Below, in pieces: positions 48,211 to 60,073 of a DNA stretch of 64,000 bases. Under the pieces are notes generated by a model. It worked only from the letters and a program-made list of their open reading frames with translations, ran no database searches and was not told the DNA's origin. Within the stretch, counting starts at the first letter, position 1, and every line of letters begins with the position of its first letter. This stretch comes from Hypholoma sublateritium FD-334 SS-4 (taxonomy: Eukaryota; Basidiomycota; Agaricomycetes; Agaricales; Strophariaceae), in assembly GCA_000827495.1 (NCBI GenBank), contig KN817539.1:186001-250000 (forward strand). Direction: 5' to 3'. The position numbers and the translations under genes are program-made.

Positions 48211-49917
48211 GCGCCCGCGTTCTGGACTTTCTTTGCTTATCGTGTTCCCATCGGGCCCCGAGCGCATATATGCGCGTGGCCCCCGCCAAAATGCGCGTTC
48301 CACGCGCTTATCGCCTCGCCCATCTTCTTTCATTCCCTACAATTTGTGTCTCACTCTGTTCACCCATGCCCACTTTTCACCTGCCCCCATTGCCCTCCAC
48401 GACCATGTACATACGCCAGCCAGCCTGCACTACGCTACCTGCCCCTAATTTATCGCGACACAGCCATACCCCCCGCCCGCACATGCTGACACCCACGCAC
48501 ATTGCTACCCCGCGCCCACCCGCCCCCTGCCATAACCGATGCATGTAGCCAGTACCCTTACTATGTAGCCGCCGCCTGTACCCTGCCACACCGCTGTCGC
48601 GGCGCGTAATTAAATATCATAGCGCGCTTTAACCTTTACTTGTGCGCTCGAATCAGGTCGGATCAGCTTTATTTGGAGGTCAGTTACTTTCATTCGCGAT
48701 ATGTACTCGCATACACAAAAAATCCAAAAAATCCACAAGATCCTCTATGTACATAACATTTTCTACACCGCGCCGCGCGGCTCTAGACGCCCGCCATTGC
48801 GCATTTTCTTTTTCGCAGCGCCCAACCAACCACCAGGAAACGCGCGTAAATCGGGAAATATCAAACGTATGCATTCCAACATACATAATCAGATGGGCGA
48901 CGGGGCGGGCGTGCAGATGTCCACATGTCGGGGCGCGTCCTATGTAGCCTTTTCGGGCCAAATGCGCTCATGCAGATTCTTGCACATTGCACGCCGGCGC
49001 CGCGTAACGTATGTACGCCCGGGCCCTGCAGGGTGCAGCCAATCGCGCGCGCCCGCTGACCAGCGCCTGTGCGCCTGCGGAGGCAGATTTCTTTCTGCCC
49101 AGGCACGCGCGGGAGCACGGAGACAAAAGAACAAGGACGGGACGGGGGATGACGCGGCGCGTTGACTTGGGTGCGGCGCGCCGTACGTAGGCGAGGCAAT
49201 TTGAAATGCGCGGCTGGCGACGGTGATGCACACGTCGGAAAGTGACAGGTGGTGCAGGTGGGGCGGGGCGGTTGGGTGGTTTGGTTGGGTATGCAGTTCG
49301 GCAGTGGTGGCGTGAGGCCGCCCGGATGGCGCGATGTCGCCGCGGCGCACCGCGACGCAGACAATAGCACACAGTAAACGACGCCCCCGCGCGGACGCAA
49401 ACCGACTCCAGAATCCAGATACAGATAAAATCACATCATAAAAAACAACAACAACAAGAAGGGCGATATACGGAACCGAACAGGGACGCGCGATAAGTAG
49501 ATGGCTGAGATGGGGATGGGGATGGGAATATCAAATTGAAACATGGGCGTGGTGGTGTGGTGGTGTGGTGTGGTGTGGTATCTTGTGGTATGGTGTGGCG
49601 CGTTGGGAGAGACCGGACGCGAGGGGTGTGTGAAACGCAGGCAGCAAAGGTTGCACTGCATGCGGCGGAGGATCAAACGCCACCGCGACGGAACAACAAG
49701 CGCCGCCCGATGGGGCTCCCGACGCGACGCCGCAGCCGCCACCGCGCATCACAGCCCAGCAGCGCGTCAGGGCCGCCGGTGGGCTCATTGTCCGTATATG
49801 GACGGCTTCGAAAAGCTCCCTGCAGACGCCGAGAAGTGCTACATAGCGCAGATCGCAACAAAGTCAGCACCCATTCTCCAGCGACGCGCCAGAAACACGG
49901 CCGCCGAGCCAGGGCTA
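48211..49917. other. 3' spacer between HTH gene and Zn2Cys6 gene
   Basis: A 1.7-kb convergent spacer: C-rich after the HTH gene, then mixed. It contains a GGTGT/TGTGG simple repeat at 49551-49600. No gene is recognised. Confidence 0.55.
49551..49600 (+). repeat. GGTGTGGT simple repeat
   Basis: A T/G-only stretch built of TGGTG and TGTGG units. It is not the TTAGGG telomere unit usual in filamentous fungi. It lies in the 3' spacer and is likely a microsatellite. Confidence 0.7.
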
Positions 49918-52900
49918 TCAGCTACCGCCGACAGCCTTTGAGACAACAACGCGTGCGGCGCGATATAAAGGCGGCAGAAAAAAAATAAAACGCGACTTAC
50001 GTGGTGTGAGGAGGACCCGTTCGAGCGCGTCTGCTCGTCCACGGCCATCGGGTGCCCGTGCTGGCTGTGCGGCGACGAGTTGGTCGGCGGCGACGAGCCC
50101 ACGCGCGGCGCGACGTTCGTCATGTGGTTCAGCTCGGTCTCGCCGTTGCGCACGCGGCTGTACAGGCGGCTCATCTCGTTCGCCTGGTCGCCCGCCTCCT
50201 CGTACGCGTAGCTGTACTGCTTCAGCCCCGCGATGCAGTTCGCCACCTCGGGCCGCCCCAGGCGCGCGAGCAGCGTCCCCGCGAGGATGCAGCTGATGAG
50301 CATGACGGCCGGGTCGAGGCGCTGAAATAGACGCGGCGTTGTGCGAAATGAAGGCACACCGGTGAGAGGAAAAGAAGAAAATTCGCGTAAGCAATCAGGC
50401 GGAGCAGAGGAAGCACTGAGAGCCCCCACAACCCCAGGCGGGCGGCGCAGGCACATCATTCACTCACCAGATAGCCGTTCGAAGTCAGCACTCCCGCAAG
50501 CCCCGCGATGCGCAGTGCACCATGCAAAGCTTCGTCCGCTACTTTCCGCTTGGCCACGTCGATTTCGGCCTGGTTGTGCACGTTGACCCCCATGTTAAGC
50601 TCCTTCACGCCGAAGTCGTCGAGGGCATTGAACAATATTATCCACATGACATGATAGGTCGCGTCACTAGCGCATGACGACACCGCCTACCAGGAAGCAA
50701 ATACCATTCAGAAAAATAGAGACAGATCAGGAATAAATAACGACGCACCGAGACAAAGTCCCATTCACCCTCGAAATTACTGGGGACCCCAACAAGGTTG
50801 AGGAACTCGTCTCTCCATTCAGTAAGTGCATTCGCAAAATTGCACAAGTTGTCGAATGAAATGCCATCAGAATCGGTCGCTGGTCTCCAAAGCTGTCGTG
50901 ACATCTGGCGCGCAGTTCGGGCAAGTGAGTGCGCGGCCCGGTAATATCCCTATCAGACGACGGTATTATTATCGAGATGGGTGGAATGAATGAGAAGGCT
51001 TACCAAAAACTATCGAGTAAGAGCGAAGGCGGAATAGAAGCAGTCAGCCGAATGTACTTATCAGACCACAATATGAGCACGCACCTCGAGCTGCTCCCTC
51101 GGCGAGGGCGTTGGCGCCGACGGATCGAGCATATCCGGGTGTACTGGATCAACGGTGTAAAAGTCGATATCATAGTCTTCATCATCTAGAACGGGCTTCC
51201 GTCGATAGTATGCCGAGGCATACGCGTCACAGATGCAAGTCATCCACCAGGCAAAAATCATGGTCCCACGACTTTCTGGGTCCTGGATGTTCGTCATCAC
51301 CGACTTGTGATTGATCTGTATTCAACGACATGATGGTCAGAACGTTACGGTTTTCACTAACAGATCTATGATAACGTAGTTATAGTGGAGAAGAAGAGAA
51401 CTCACCCCAAGATCAAGCAGATGTCGCGTGGCAGAGGTCAACCAGAACCCATGGAATCCTTTTTCCTGCGCTCAGAATAAATTAATCTCGGTGCAATGTT
51501 AGATGCTTACCATTGGGGTCATCGGGGTTTTCTGCCGTTTTCTCGCCGTTATGAATTGTCATTAGAGGCTGTAAAAAAAGACTTACGATTTTGTAGCGTT
51601 TCAATCAATAACGAAATCACTACGTGATCAAAAGTGGGAACGCGATGGACTTTCAGAGCTTCGGCGAGGTCTCGCGCTCGATCAACAAGAGTTTTCGCCA
51701 GCAGACTTTGGCCGCTTGGGCGCCGTCGGTCCGCGACAAGAAGGGGATGCTCAGAGAACTTGGTGCCCCATGCCAGAACAGTGGCCACCAAAGCAGGGTG
51801 CAGTGGAGGGGTATTTATAGGCGACTGCGAAGGCTGGAGCTGAAGGCGACTCCGAAATTGTTCGGGATTAAGCAGCGGGAGACGTGTATGCACGATCTGG
51901 AAGAAGACCTCCACAAGATCCAAGGCGAACCTGGAGCGAGGAAGGTTTAAATTCAGATGAACATCTGACGCTGAAGACCAAAAAAGGGTCTAGACAGATT
52001 AGGCAGGACCGAGAACTAGTCAAGATAGTCACACGAAAAAGCAGTAAACCCTCGGAGAAAGCAAGGACGGGGGCAGAATCTTAACTATGAAGAGAGATAG
52101 ACGTACTCTGCTCTGAAATTCTCGTTCTCTAATTTCGAAGCTTGTTCACCCCACGCGTCGTAGGGTGAAGGGGTATGACCGAGAGGGAAAATGAATGCGT
52201 CGTTACTTGAAAAATATCTCGTAAGAACCGGGTGACGATGTGAAGGAATAAAATTACCTCGGTTGGTCTGGCGGCGCAAAAACGAAGCACAGAACGTCGC
52301 GGGTGGGAGTGTTGGTTGTGAGTGGTGGACAGAAGCCATAGCGTACCATAAGCGGTAATTGCGTCTGATTAGAAAGTGAAGGCGGCGAAGTGGGAGATTC
52401 GGGAATCGGTGACGCACTACGATATAAATGAGACCAATAGAGATGTCACTGAGATATTAAGACGCACTATTTCACAGTAGAGGGCGGTGATGGATTACTA
52501 CCAAAGGGCCGGCGATTAAAATAAAAATGAATTAGACCGTTGAGATCGGCACCGGCGGAGCCGATTTGGACATGGTAGTGGAGACATACTTTGAGCTGGA
52601 ACTGGCGGTACTGAGGTTGCGGGGACGGCGATTCACAGTACTGCTGCGCTTCTTTTCACTGGTTGCTTGCTGAACGTAGTGCCTGTTAAGCGAGTGAGTG
52701 GGAGCGCCACACTAGTTCTGAACAAAGTAGCGCACGTGCAAGGGTAGTTCTTGGAAAGACAGTGCTGTTGGTTTGGTAGAGTGAGACGAGAATGGAGGTG
52801 GTATTTTGTGCATGACGCACCTGACACTGAGAAATAGATAACGATGGATAAACAAATGGAAGTTCGGCACACAAAATAGAATTCTACCTTATCCTGGCCA

Positions 52901-53189
52901 GGAAGTCGGTTGCATTTTACTTTCCGCGACCTGAATGGAGTTGTGAGAGCGCGATTGGGTGTGTGTGAGGAATTGCTGCGCACCTGCATGCGTCGCACGC
53001 CGTGTTCTGTTTCCGCGGGGGCGGCAGGGTTTTCGCCAGCTCGTGGATCTGGTTCTGCATGGAGGGCGTTGGGAGGACGAGGCCGGGGGACGGGGACGGC
53101 GGGGGGCCAAATGCGATCGCGTTGGGGGCGAACTGGTGCTGGGGGTGGGACATGTGGGCGGAGCGCTGGTAGTGGATGTCGTGCTGCAT
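49918..53189 (-). CDS. Zn2Cys6 fungal transcription factor with fungal-specific TF domain
   Basis: A predicted nuclear transcription regulator. It starts at 53189 (MQHDIHYQRSAHMSHPQHQF); an in-frame ATG exists at 53255. The zinc cluster is built from four exons: KQNTACDAC, then RSRKVKCNRLPGQDK, then a 6-nt exon TGTCAG (52821-52826) coding Cys-Gln, then HCLSKNYPC. This gives CX2CX6CX8CX2CX6C, the canonical binuclear cluster. A Ser-rich linker follows. The fungal-TF middle region includes RLPLLNPEQFRSRLQLQPSQ, ALVATVLAWGTKFSEHPLLV, GFWLTSATRHLLDLGINHKS and TMIFAWWMTCICDAYASAYY, with a regulatory helix block later (VMWIILFNALDDFGVKELNM). The C-terminus has RLYSRVRNGETELNHMTNVA, and a last intron leads to a five-codon final exon (AVGGS), stop 49918-49920. 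More than a dozen introns are present. The target is unknown. It is divergent from tom22. Confidence 0.85.
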
Positions 53190-53394
53190 GGGTGGGCGGG
53201 GGTCGCTGGACGGCGGTCGCTGCTGTATATATAGGATACAGACGGTCAGAGCCAAGCACGGGCAAGCAGATGCAGGGTCAACATAATCTGTTACGCAATT
53301 AGGTAAGCGTCCATCCCCGGATCCGACGCCCCTGCACCCGGTACCGACGCAGCGTCACTGCTTTTTTGGTCACGCATCTCACACCTCACACATC

Positions 53395-53863
53395 ATGGTC
53401 AAAGTTGAAATTGTCGACGAGAAGGACGCCAACGCATCCCCCTATGCCTCCTCCGCCTCGTCCCGCACCGGCAGCTCCGCGTCGCTCTCGTCCGTCGACT
53501 CCGCCGCCTCCGTAGACGAGTCCTTCTTCGACCGCATCGTCGCCCTCAAGGACATCGTCCCCCCCGCGACGCGTCACACCATCTCCACCCGTGTCGCACA
53601 GAGCGCCGCCGTCGTCAAGCGCGGCGGCAAGCTGCTCGGCAACATCATCTGGGTCCTCACCACCTCCACCCTCCTCATTGGGCTCCCCCTCGCCCTCATC
53701 ATCGAGGACGAGGCAAAAGCAGAGGCCCAGGAGAAGGAGATGCTCGAGCAGCAGCAGGGCGTGCAGCAGGTCGGTCCACCCCACTCTTACACCTTCCCGC
53801 TCTCATTCCTTGCAGATGATTGCACCTTCCGAGTCGAAAGGCCTCGTACCACCAGGTTTCTAG
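53395..53863 (+). CDS. tom22: Tom22, central receptor of the mitochondrial outer-membrane translocase
   Basis: A receptor and organiser of the TOM import complex. It starts at 53395 (MVKVEIVDEKDANASPYASS). The acidic and Ser-rich cytosolic domain is followed by ESFFDRIVALKDIVPPATRH, conserved in Tom22. One membrane anchor follows (IIWVLTTSTLLIGLPLALII), with the usual Pro in the helix, then an acidic, Gln-rich intermembrane-space tail. The intron 53770-53815 joins GVQQ to MIAPSESKGLVPPGF, stop 53861-53863; total 140 residues. Reading through the intron would add unrelated sequence. It is divergent from the Zn2Cys6 gene (205 bp) and convergent with the complex I gene. Confidence 0.93.
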
Positions 53864-54307
53864 TGCCGTACCATGACTTATCATTACTTTACCTGCTTCT
53901 TGCATATTTCTTTCTCATGACTGCCATGAACCAAAAGCTGCACCCCAACTCATTTCCTATTTTGACACCGCCATGCGTGTCTATCACTGCGCGCGTGAGA
54001 TGCCCATTCTTACCCGCCGCCTGGAATACTATCTGCTGCGCACTCTGCATGTACACTCCCAGGGATAATGCCCTCAAAATTCATCATATTCTAATTATAA
54101 AACAGCCCATTGCGTCCACTAAAACTGTTCAGCCTTTCGAGCAAAAAAATCCACGTCAGTATACATGCTCTGTCACCTATTTCTCGTAAGCGGACTTACA
54201 ACGGCGCCCAACGGACGTGCTGGTAACACGGTGGGGCGAGCAGAATTCTCCCTGTTTTGCCAACATGTTAGCTGCCGAACAGGTGACAAAGAGCGGGTTA
54301 AATCCAC
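53864..54307. other. Convergent 3' spacer, tom22 and complex I gene
   Basis: 3' flanks of two convergent genes. An open frame continuing past the tom22 stop region is only unspliced read-through. Nothing else is seen. Confidence 0.5.
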
Positions 54308-55694
54308 TTACGCAGAACGGTAACGGCGGAGGTAGGTTATAGCGTGCGTCTCTATTTCGGACGGCTGCACGCCGACCGCATCCCAGTCACCGGCAACGGT
54401 GGAGTCATTGATGTATCGCCTAGTAACTTCATCCGGGCTAAGCGCCGGCCACCACACACTCTGCGCGACTTTCGCAAACGCTATAGCGACAGCCTTGGGC
54501 ACTACCGGTGCCCGAGATGGGGGGTTGAGCGTCACGGACGACACCAGGTCCAAGAGGTATTCATAGCTGAGCGTAGAAGGGCCAGGGAGGTTCAACGTTC
54601 TAGAATACTGAGGATGTGCCAACAGATTTGCAAGGGCTTGTGCAACATCAAACACCTAAGAAAGGACCTATGAGAGAACTTATACCTTCCTTGACATGGC
54701 AGAACTCACATGAACAGGCCTTATTTTAGTCTCACCGTGGTTCAATTTCCACCAAATTGGCCACACTGTATACACAGATAGACCATGATCAGTCGCGCAT
54801 TTCAATTTGCCGCACCGCATGCCGCAACGCACCCGCCATGTTTGTCAAAAGCTTGTCTTCGTAGCCGAACATAGGGCCCGGGCGCACGATCGTTGCGGTG
54901 GGGAACGCCTCCTTCACGAGTTCTTCGGCTTCTGCCTTTGCCTGGTAAAACTTGGATGGCGACGTCTTCGACGCATCTAGATGTGAGACCTGGATGAACT
55001 GCGACACGCCACACTCCGCAGCGATCTTGGCAATCCGTGCTGGACCGACAGTGTTCGCTGACCTGAAGTTAAAGTTCCTTCATGGACCAGCCAGCCCATC
55101 AGTCTGGTTGTCCGTCGAAAAAATAAAGAAGGGCGCTAACTTGGTCTCAAAGTCTCTTCCGACGAGATTGTACACCGTGTCCGAGTGCCGCAGACACTCG
55201 GCCACCATATTCTCGTCGCGCATGTCCCACTCCTATAACATGCACCCGAAATTAGCACAGAGACCACCCCGAGAAACAGTCGCAGCCACGGACCATGCGC
55301 ACGATCTGACCCAGGTCCCCCATGGGCTTGAACAAGCGCGCTTCGTCTTCCTCGCGGTACGGCACGATGACCTGCGTGCCCATTTTTCCTACGGGCAGAG
55401 TTAGCAGCTGCACCACCAACGCGCTCGCCCGCACGCACCGAGTTTCGACACAAGATAGCGCCCCAAAAATCCCGTGCAGCCGAACACGGTGACGCGGTGT
55501 CCAGAGACCGCGCTGTACCCCGGTGGGCCAGAGGAGATGACGGGTTTGTTGCCTGGCAAGGTCACCAGGTCGTGGTATGCTCGCTGCCAGAAAAGTGCGT
55601 CACTAAAACGTAGTCGGAGGAGGAAATTCGGGCGCACCTTTCCGACGACGACAGTGCGCTGCAGGCGCAGCATGCTCGATGTTGAGGCTATCAT
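54308..55694 (-). CDS. Complex I 39 kDa subunit (NDUFA9-like, atypical SDR)
   Basis: An accessory NADPH-binding subunit of mitochondrial NADH:ubiquinone oxidoreductase. The start at 55694 (MIASTSSMLRLQRTVVVGKV) gives a presequence; an upstream in-frame ATG lies at 55769. The nucleotide motif GCTGFLG lies in HRVTVFGCTGFLGRYLVSKL. Then follow MGTQVIVPYREEDEARLFKP, MGDLGQIVRM, DTVYNLVGRDFETKNFNF, QFIQVSHLDASKTSPSKFYQ, KAEAEELVKEAFPTATIVRP, GPMFGYEDKLL, RPVHVFDVAQALANLLAHP and a C-terminal AGDWDAVGVQPSEIETHAIT ending LRRYRSA. About five introns are present. The stop TAA is embedded in a good donor (GCGTAAGT). Splicing to the next AG would restore Ala-stop, so the protein end is the same either way. 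Confidence 0.93.
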
Positions 55695-55882
55695 CCTCCG
55701 CCCGCTGTGCTGGATGATGCTCTCTTGGTGAAGGATGTAGTTCGGTCGATGGCGGGAGTTGGAATTCACAGGCGCACGTGACCTCTAACCTGTCTGCAAC
55801 GCCCAATTTGAATTTCCATAATTCCTTCCTCACCTCCACCGTGTCCGCACCGGACACTCTCTCCTTACGCTCTTTGTACACT

Positions 55883-56298
55883 ATGGTTCAAGGAAAGACA
55901 AAGGGTCTGACGACCAAGACTGCGGGATCCAGTCGGCACTCCTCCAAGGCCGCCGCGAACACGAAGAAGGGCAAGCGCGATATCGCACCCAAAAAGCCGC
56001 TCCTGATGAAGCAGGCCGCCATGCACAAGGTGCGCTGCTCAGCAGTGGCACTCGCGGCCGCAATATCTGACCGATTGCGCACTCTTTGCAATGGAATACT
56101 TAGGATCTGACGGCGAAGATCAACAAGTCGATAGAACGACAGATGGTCGCAGCTGCTTCCTCAGGAAAACTTATGCTGATGAAAAACACGATGCCCCGCG
56201 GAGAGTGCGTTCATTTATCTTGTATTGGAATTCCGTCACTGATATATTCGCAATTTGCGCGCAGAAGCTCATCTAAGTCCAAGCCAAAAAGCAATTAA
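55883..56298 (+). CDS. DUF2462/UPF0390 small basic protein (C19orf53/LYDG10-like)
   Basis: A 93-residue Lys-rich protein, probably nuclear or nucleolar; the role is unknown in the family. Three exons (55883-56029, 56104-56204, 56265-56298) join in frame. They read MVQGKTKGLTTKTAGSSRHS, KGKRDIAPKKPLLMKQAAMH, then KDLTAKINKSIERQMVAAAS, SGKLMLMKNTMPRGE and SSSKSKPKSN. The MVQGK start, the R-IAPKK block and the I-K-IE helix fit DUF2462. It is divergent from the complex I gene, with 188 bp between starts. Confidence 0.8.
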
Positions 56299-57303
56299 GG
56301 CGCACGCGAGGGCCAGCTCGGTCGCCGAGTGGTCTTTCCACCAGATATGAACACGGCACCCGGGATTGACCGTGCTAATTCTGGTACGGCGGTTCATCTC
56401 AGCTGCCTGTGCATTTCGCAGGCGTGCTTATTCTGAACTTAGCGTGTGGATGTGGATTGTACTACCGCTGTACTACTTACTTAGATCTCTTGCATGATTC
56501 GACATTGGATGCGCCACGCGTGCGTGCCTCGCTGCTGAGCGCCGTTCGCATCTCAGCACGCTTCACCCCAGAACCCCGACGTCCGTCATCGTGCTCTGCG
56601 CTATGGTGACGTGCTCGCTGCGCATTCTCAGGCTTATATTGGGTTCCTAGCACGCCGCCGCTGTCGGTTCCCCACCGCCTGCCCACGATGCGCGAAGAAC
56701 GTCGCCTATAAATTCATAGGTTTTCCACTACTATCGCTATTTTGGTTTTAGAGTGAACGAGGGGTCATGTAAGTCTTATGTGGGCGGAAATGAAACGACG
56801 GCATGCATGGTGTGTGCTTGCATCAGCTCCGAATGCTTCGCATTTCAATGAGAATATCTGGGAGTGGTGTGCGTCTCATGCCAGGGTCAGGAACTGACTA
56901 AATGCACCCTATTATGCTCACTGGAACTCCCGGTTGTACTTGCCATTCTCGAGTGTCGAGATGCCTCGCCGTGTATGTTTTTTACATCTTTCTCTCCGCA
57001 CACCTTGCCTTCTTCGACCAATCATCGACGCAAGAGATTGTGTTCCTTTGACCTGCACATCCTTTAGAATTCATTCAACTAAGTTAGTACCCTGGCTTGA
57101 TCTTTGAAGTAAGTAATTTGAGCAACTGCACATGGGCTTCACATCGAACGGCAAGGGCGGCCCGCAATAACCGTTATATCCATTCACGTGACATGCCGCC
57201 CAAACTTTTGCAGAACGAACGACTCGGTTCTTAACTCACCGCATACTTTACACTTTCCAATCGGCCATTCCTTGACGTCAAGTATCACTTGCGTCTCATT
57301 AGG
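56299..57303. other. Intergenic region before Sas10
   Basis: About 1 kb with no supported coding exon on either strand. It holds the Sas10 promoter and the 3' end of the DUF2462 gene. Confidence 0.5.
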
Positions 57304-59571
57304 ATGGTAAGGCGCCGCGTCACGAAACGCGACACGGACCGCGGGTCCAAGCCCAAGGTGCTGAAGCGGTCGGACAGCAAGATCAAAAAATGGAATACTA
57401 TCGCGGACATCCCAATGGACGAGGAGGATCAATGTACGTCTTTTTGATCTCCTTTCTCACAAGCGAAGGACCCTTGTGACGCATTTTGTTCCTGTCAGTC
57501 CACCATAACAAGGACAAAATCTTGCTCGAAGGAGACAACGCCGGCGGAGACGACGACGGCGATGAGGATGAGGTCTTTGCCCTGAAGGGCATGGAATCGG
57601 ACTCAGATGACGACGGCCAAGGACACACGCAATACGAGGACGAGGTTGAAGACGAAGACATAGAAGAAGAAAAGCCGGCGCCTAAGAAGAAGTCTAAAAA
57701 AGGCAAGAAGGCAAAAGGGAAGAAAACAGACGAAGACGACGACGAACACGAGGAAGAGGAGGAGGAGGAAAGCTGGGGCGGCGGCCGCGGCGCATATTAC
57801 GCCTCCAATGCTGACCAACTGGAGTCCGACGATGAGGAGGGCAACGAGCTCGAGGAACAAGAAGCGAGACGTCTGCAGAGCAAGATGCGCGAGGAGATGG
57901 GCGACGAGGACTTTGGCTTGGAAGACAATCCTGAGCTCGAGCAAGAAGATACATTCGACACTGTGTACGTTCCAGTGCACGTCTATTTCGGCCATTTACT
58001 TATTTTATGAATAGTGATATTGCGGATCCCGCGCCCTCAGTCCTACCGCCTCCCACAACGGATAAGAAAGCCCTCCTGCGTCATTTGGAGAAGACGAGTC
58101 CCGAATCATTGGCACTCGCCAGGGATTGGGAAGACACTGTTCGAAACCTCCAGGCCACTAAAGAAAGAATCGAGGCGTAAGAATATTTTGTAGACAATTT
58201 AATGGACGAATCACTGATGTGTGTATCTTTCCAGGTTGCAGTTGAAGGATCCCGATGCCGTTACTCTTGGAATGGTCCACGTGCATTATCGTAAGGCAAT
58301 ACTTCCGTATACCCTAAATAGACTCTGATATAAACTCGCAGAGGCACTACTAACTTACAGCACCGTCCTTGCCTTCTACCTTCACCTTAGATCAAGCGCC
58401 AAATATGCCCAACGCCCAGCACTCCTCCAATCACACCCTATCCTGCAGCGCCTCCTGAGCCTAAAGCAAGCTCTGCAAACTATGGAAGATCTCGACTTCG
58501 CAGCGTCAGATTCGGACGAAGTCGACGATGAAGACGACGAGTCTAGCGAATCCGACATCTCAATGAGTATGGATGACATCCTCGCTGACGGAGAAACTGT
58601 ATGGAGCATAGACCACGGGGAAGAAGGCCTGGATTCGGATGAGCTCCTTGAACTTTTGGACGACGCCAAAGACACGGTCGAGCTTCCTCCGCGCAGTTCT
58701 CGCAACCCGCCCAAGAAAAAGCGCAAGACCCAGAAACAGGAAGAAGCCAAGGCAGGGCCCAAGATCGTCACACCCATCTTTGACCTTGTCGAGCCTGAAT
58801 TTGTTCCATCCAAACCTTCGTCACACCGTCATGAAGTCAACGACGACCTGGCGGACGCCTACGGCGATGCTATGTCTCTTCATACTGTCGATGCTGCCGA
58901 TAAATCAGCACGGAAAAAATCCCTCCGTTTCCACACATCAAAGATCGACAGCGCCAGCGCCCGAAGGCAAGGCGCCCGGAATCAAGCCGCTGGAGGCGAC
59001 GACGACATCCCTTATCGCGAACGAAAGTCGGCCAAGGATGCAAAACTAGTAAAGGAGGCTGCTATCCGCGCTCAGAATCAGGTTGGAGCTCCCTTGGACG
59101 ACGAAGAGCCTGTTATTGGGCAAAAGCGCTCGAGGCCAGATGCAGACGAGGACGAGGGTGGAGAGGACGCTGACGAATACTATGAATTGGTGAAAAGGAA
59201 GGCGAAAGAATCGAAGGTCAATAGAAAAGAGGAATACGAAGCCGCTTCTGGACGTGGCCGGTAAGTGTATTGTTATTGTGTTGCAGTGCAATAACTCACC
59301 CCTCATCTTTAGTGTTGTGCTGGACGATGACGAGGCTGCGGGGCCGCGCGGGCTCACCCGTGCGATCCTGGCGAACAAGGGCCTCACGCCACATCGCCCG
59401 AAGAGCGTGCGCAACCCGAGGGTCAAGAAGCGCCTCAAATTCGAAAAGGCTAAGAAAAAGGTCTCGTCTCAAAAGGCTGTGTACAAGGGCGGCTTGTCGG
59501 AGTCGGGGGGAAGATACGACGGCGAACGCTCGGGTATCAGCAAAGTCGTCAAGAGTGTTCCCTTGGGATAA
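57304..59571 (+). CDS. Sas10/Utp3-like SSU processome protein
   Basis: A nucleolar component of the 90S/SSU processome, needed for 18S rRNA maturation. The start at 57304 (MVRRRVTKRDTDRGSKPKVL) is set by the first intron (57434-57498), which joins EEDQ to FHHNKDKILLEGDN in frame. Very acidic and basic blocks follow (EDEVEDEDIEEEKPAPKKK, EEEEEEESWGG). The Sas10/Utp3/C1D domain spans SPESLALARDWEDTVRNLQA, KDPDAVTLGMVHVHYQALLT and LAFYLHLRSSAKYAQRPAL. The C-terminal Sas10 domain is unmistakable: GLTPHRPKSVRNPRVKKRLK, FEKAKKKVSSQKAVY, SGISKVVKSVPLG, with the stop at 59571. Five introns are present. Confidence 0.95.
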
Positions 59572-60073
59572 TCGACTTCCCGGTGTCGTCTTGATTTCCG
59601 TACATGACTGTGTCCAGTTACTCATACATTTTCATATATATATCCGTCCGCCATCCCCATATTCTGCAAGCTTTCTTAATAACTCACAGCGACTACAACA
59701 GAGTACAACATCAATGTGAAGTTCAACCAGCTTTTTACAGGAGAACTAGAACCAGAGCATTAACGTGATGATGCGCGTCTATTGGTGAATAATGTATAGG
59801 GTAAGTAAGCGGATAGCAGCAAGAGTGAAGAAATCGACTCGAGCGAGGACATATACAGGATAATGGTGCGGACTGTACCACTACAACATCTAAGCGGGTA
59901 ACTAAAGCTGCAAAGTCCAAAAGTGGAGACATCCATGTAATAGAATCAAAAGGAAACTTGATATACGAGTATAGAAAAAATAAAGAATGTCTGTGATATC
60001 GAGTTAAAGGAGTGTGTTGCGGTGCATAGGTGTGATACAAGGATGTATAGACCAAGGTGAAGTATAGGGTAAT
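59572..60073. other. Convergent 3' spacer, Sas10 and GT2 gene
   Basis: A 502-bp spacer with AT-rich runs (TATATATA near 59635) and 3'-UTR character. No gene is seen. Confidence 0.5.

Noticed and set aside
49551..49600. T/G-rich repeat as a telomere remnant
   Set aside because: The unit is not TTAGGG-like, and the repeat lies between two ordinary genes.
57184..57432. Minus-strand 82-codon frame with CKVCGE overlapping the Sas10 start
   Set aside because: It overlaps the well-supported first Sas10 exon and lacks a full zinc motif.
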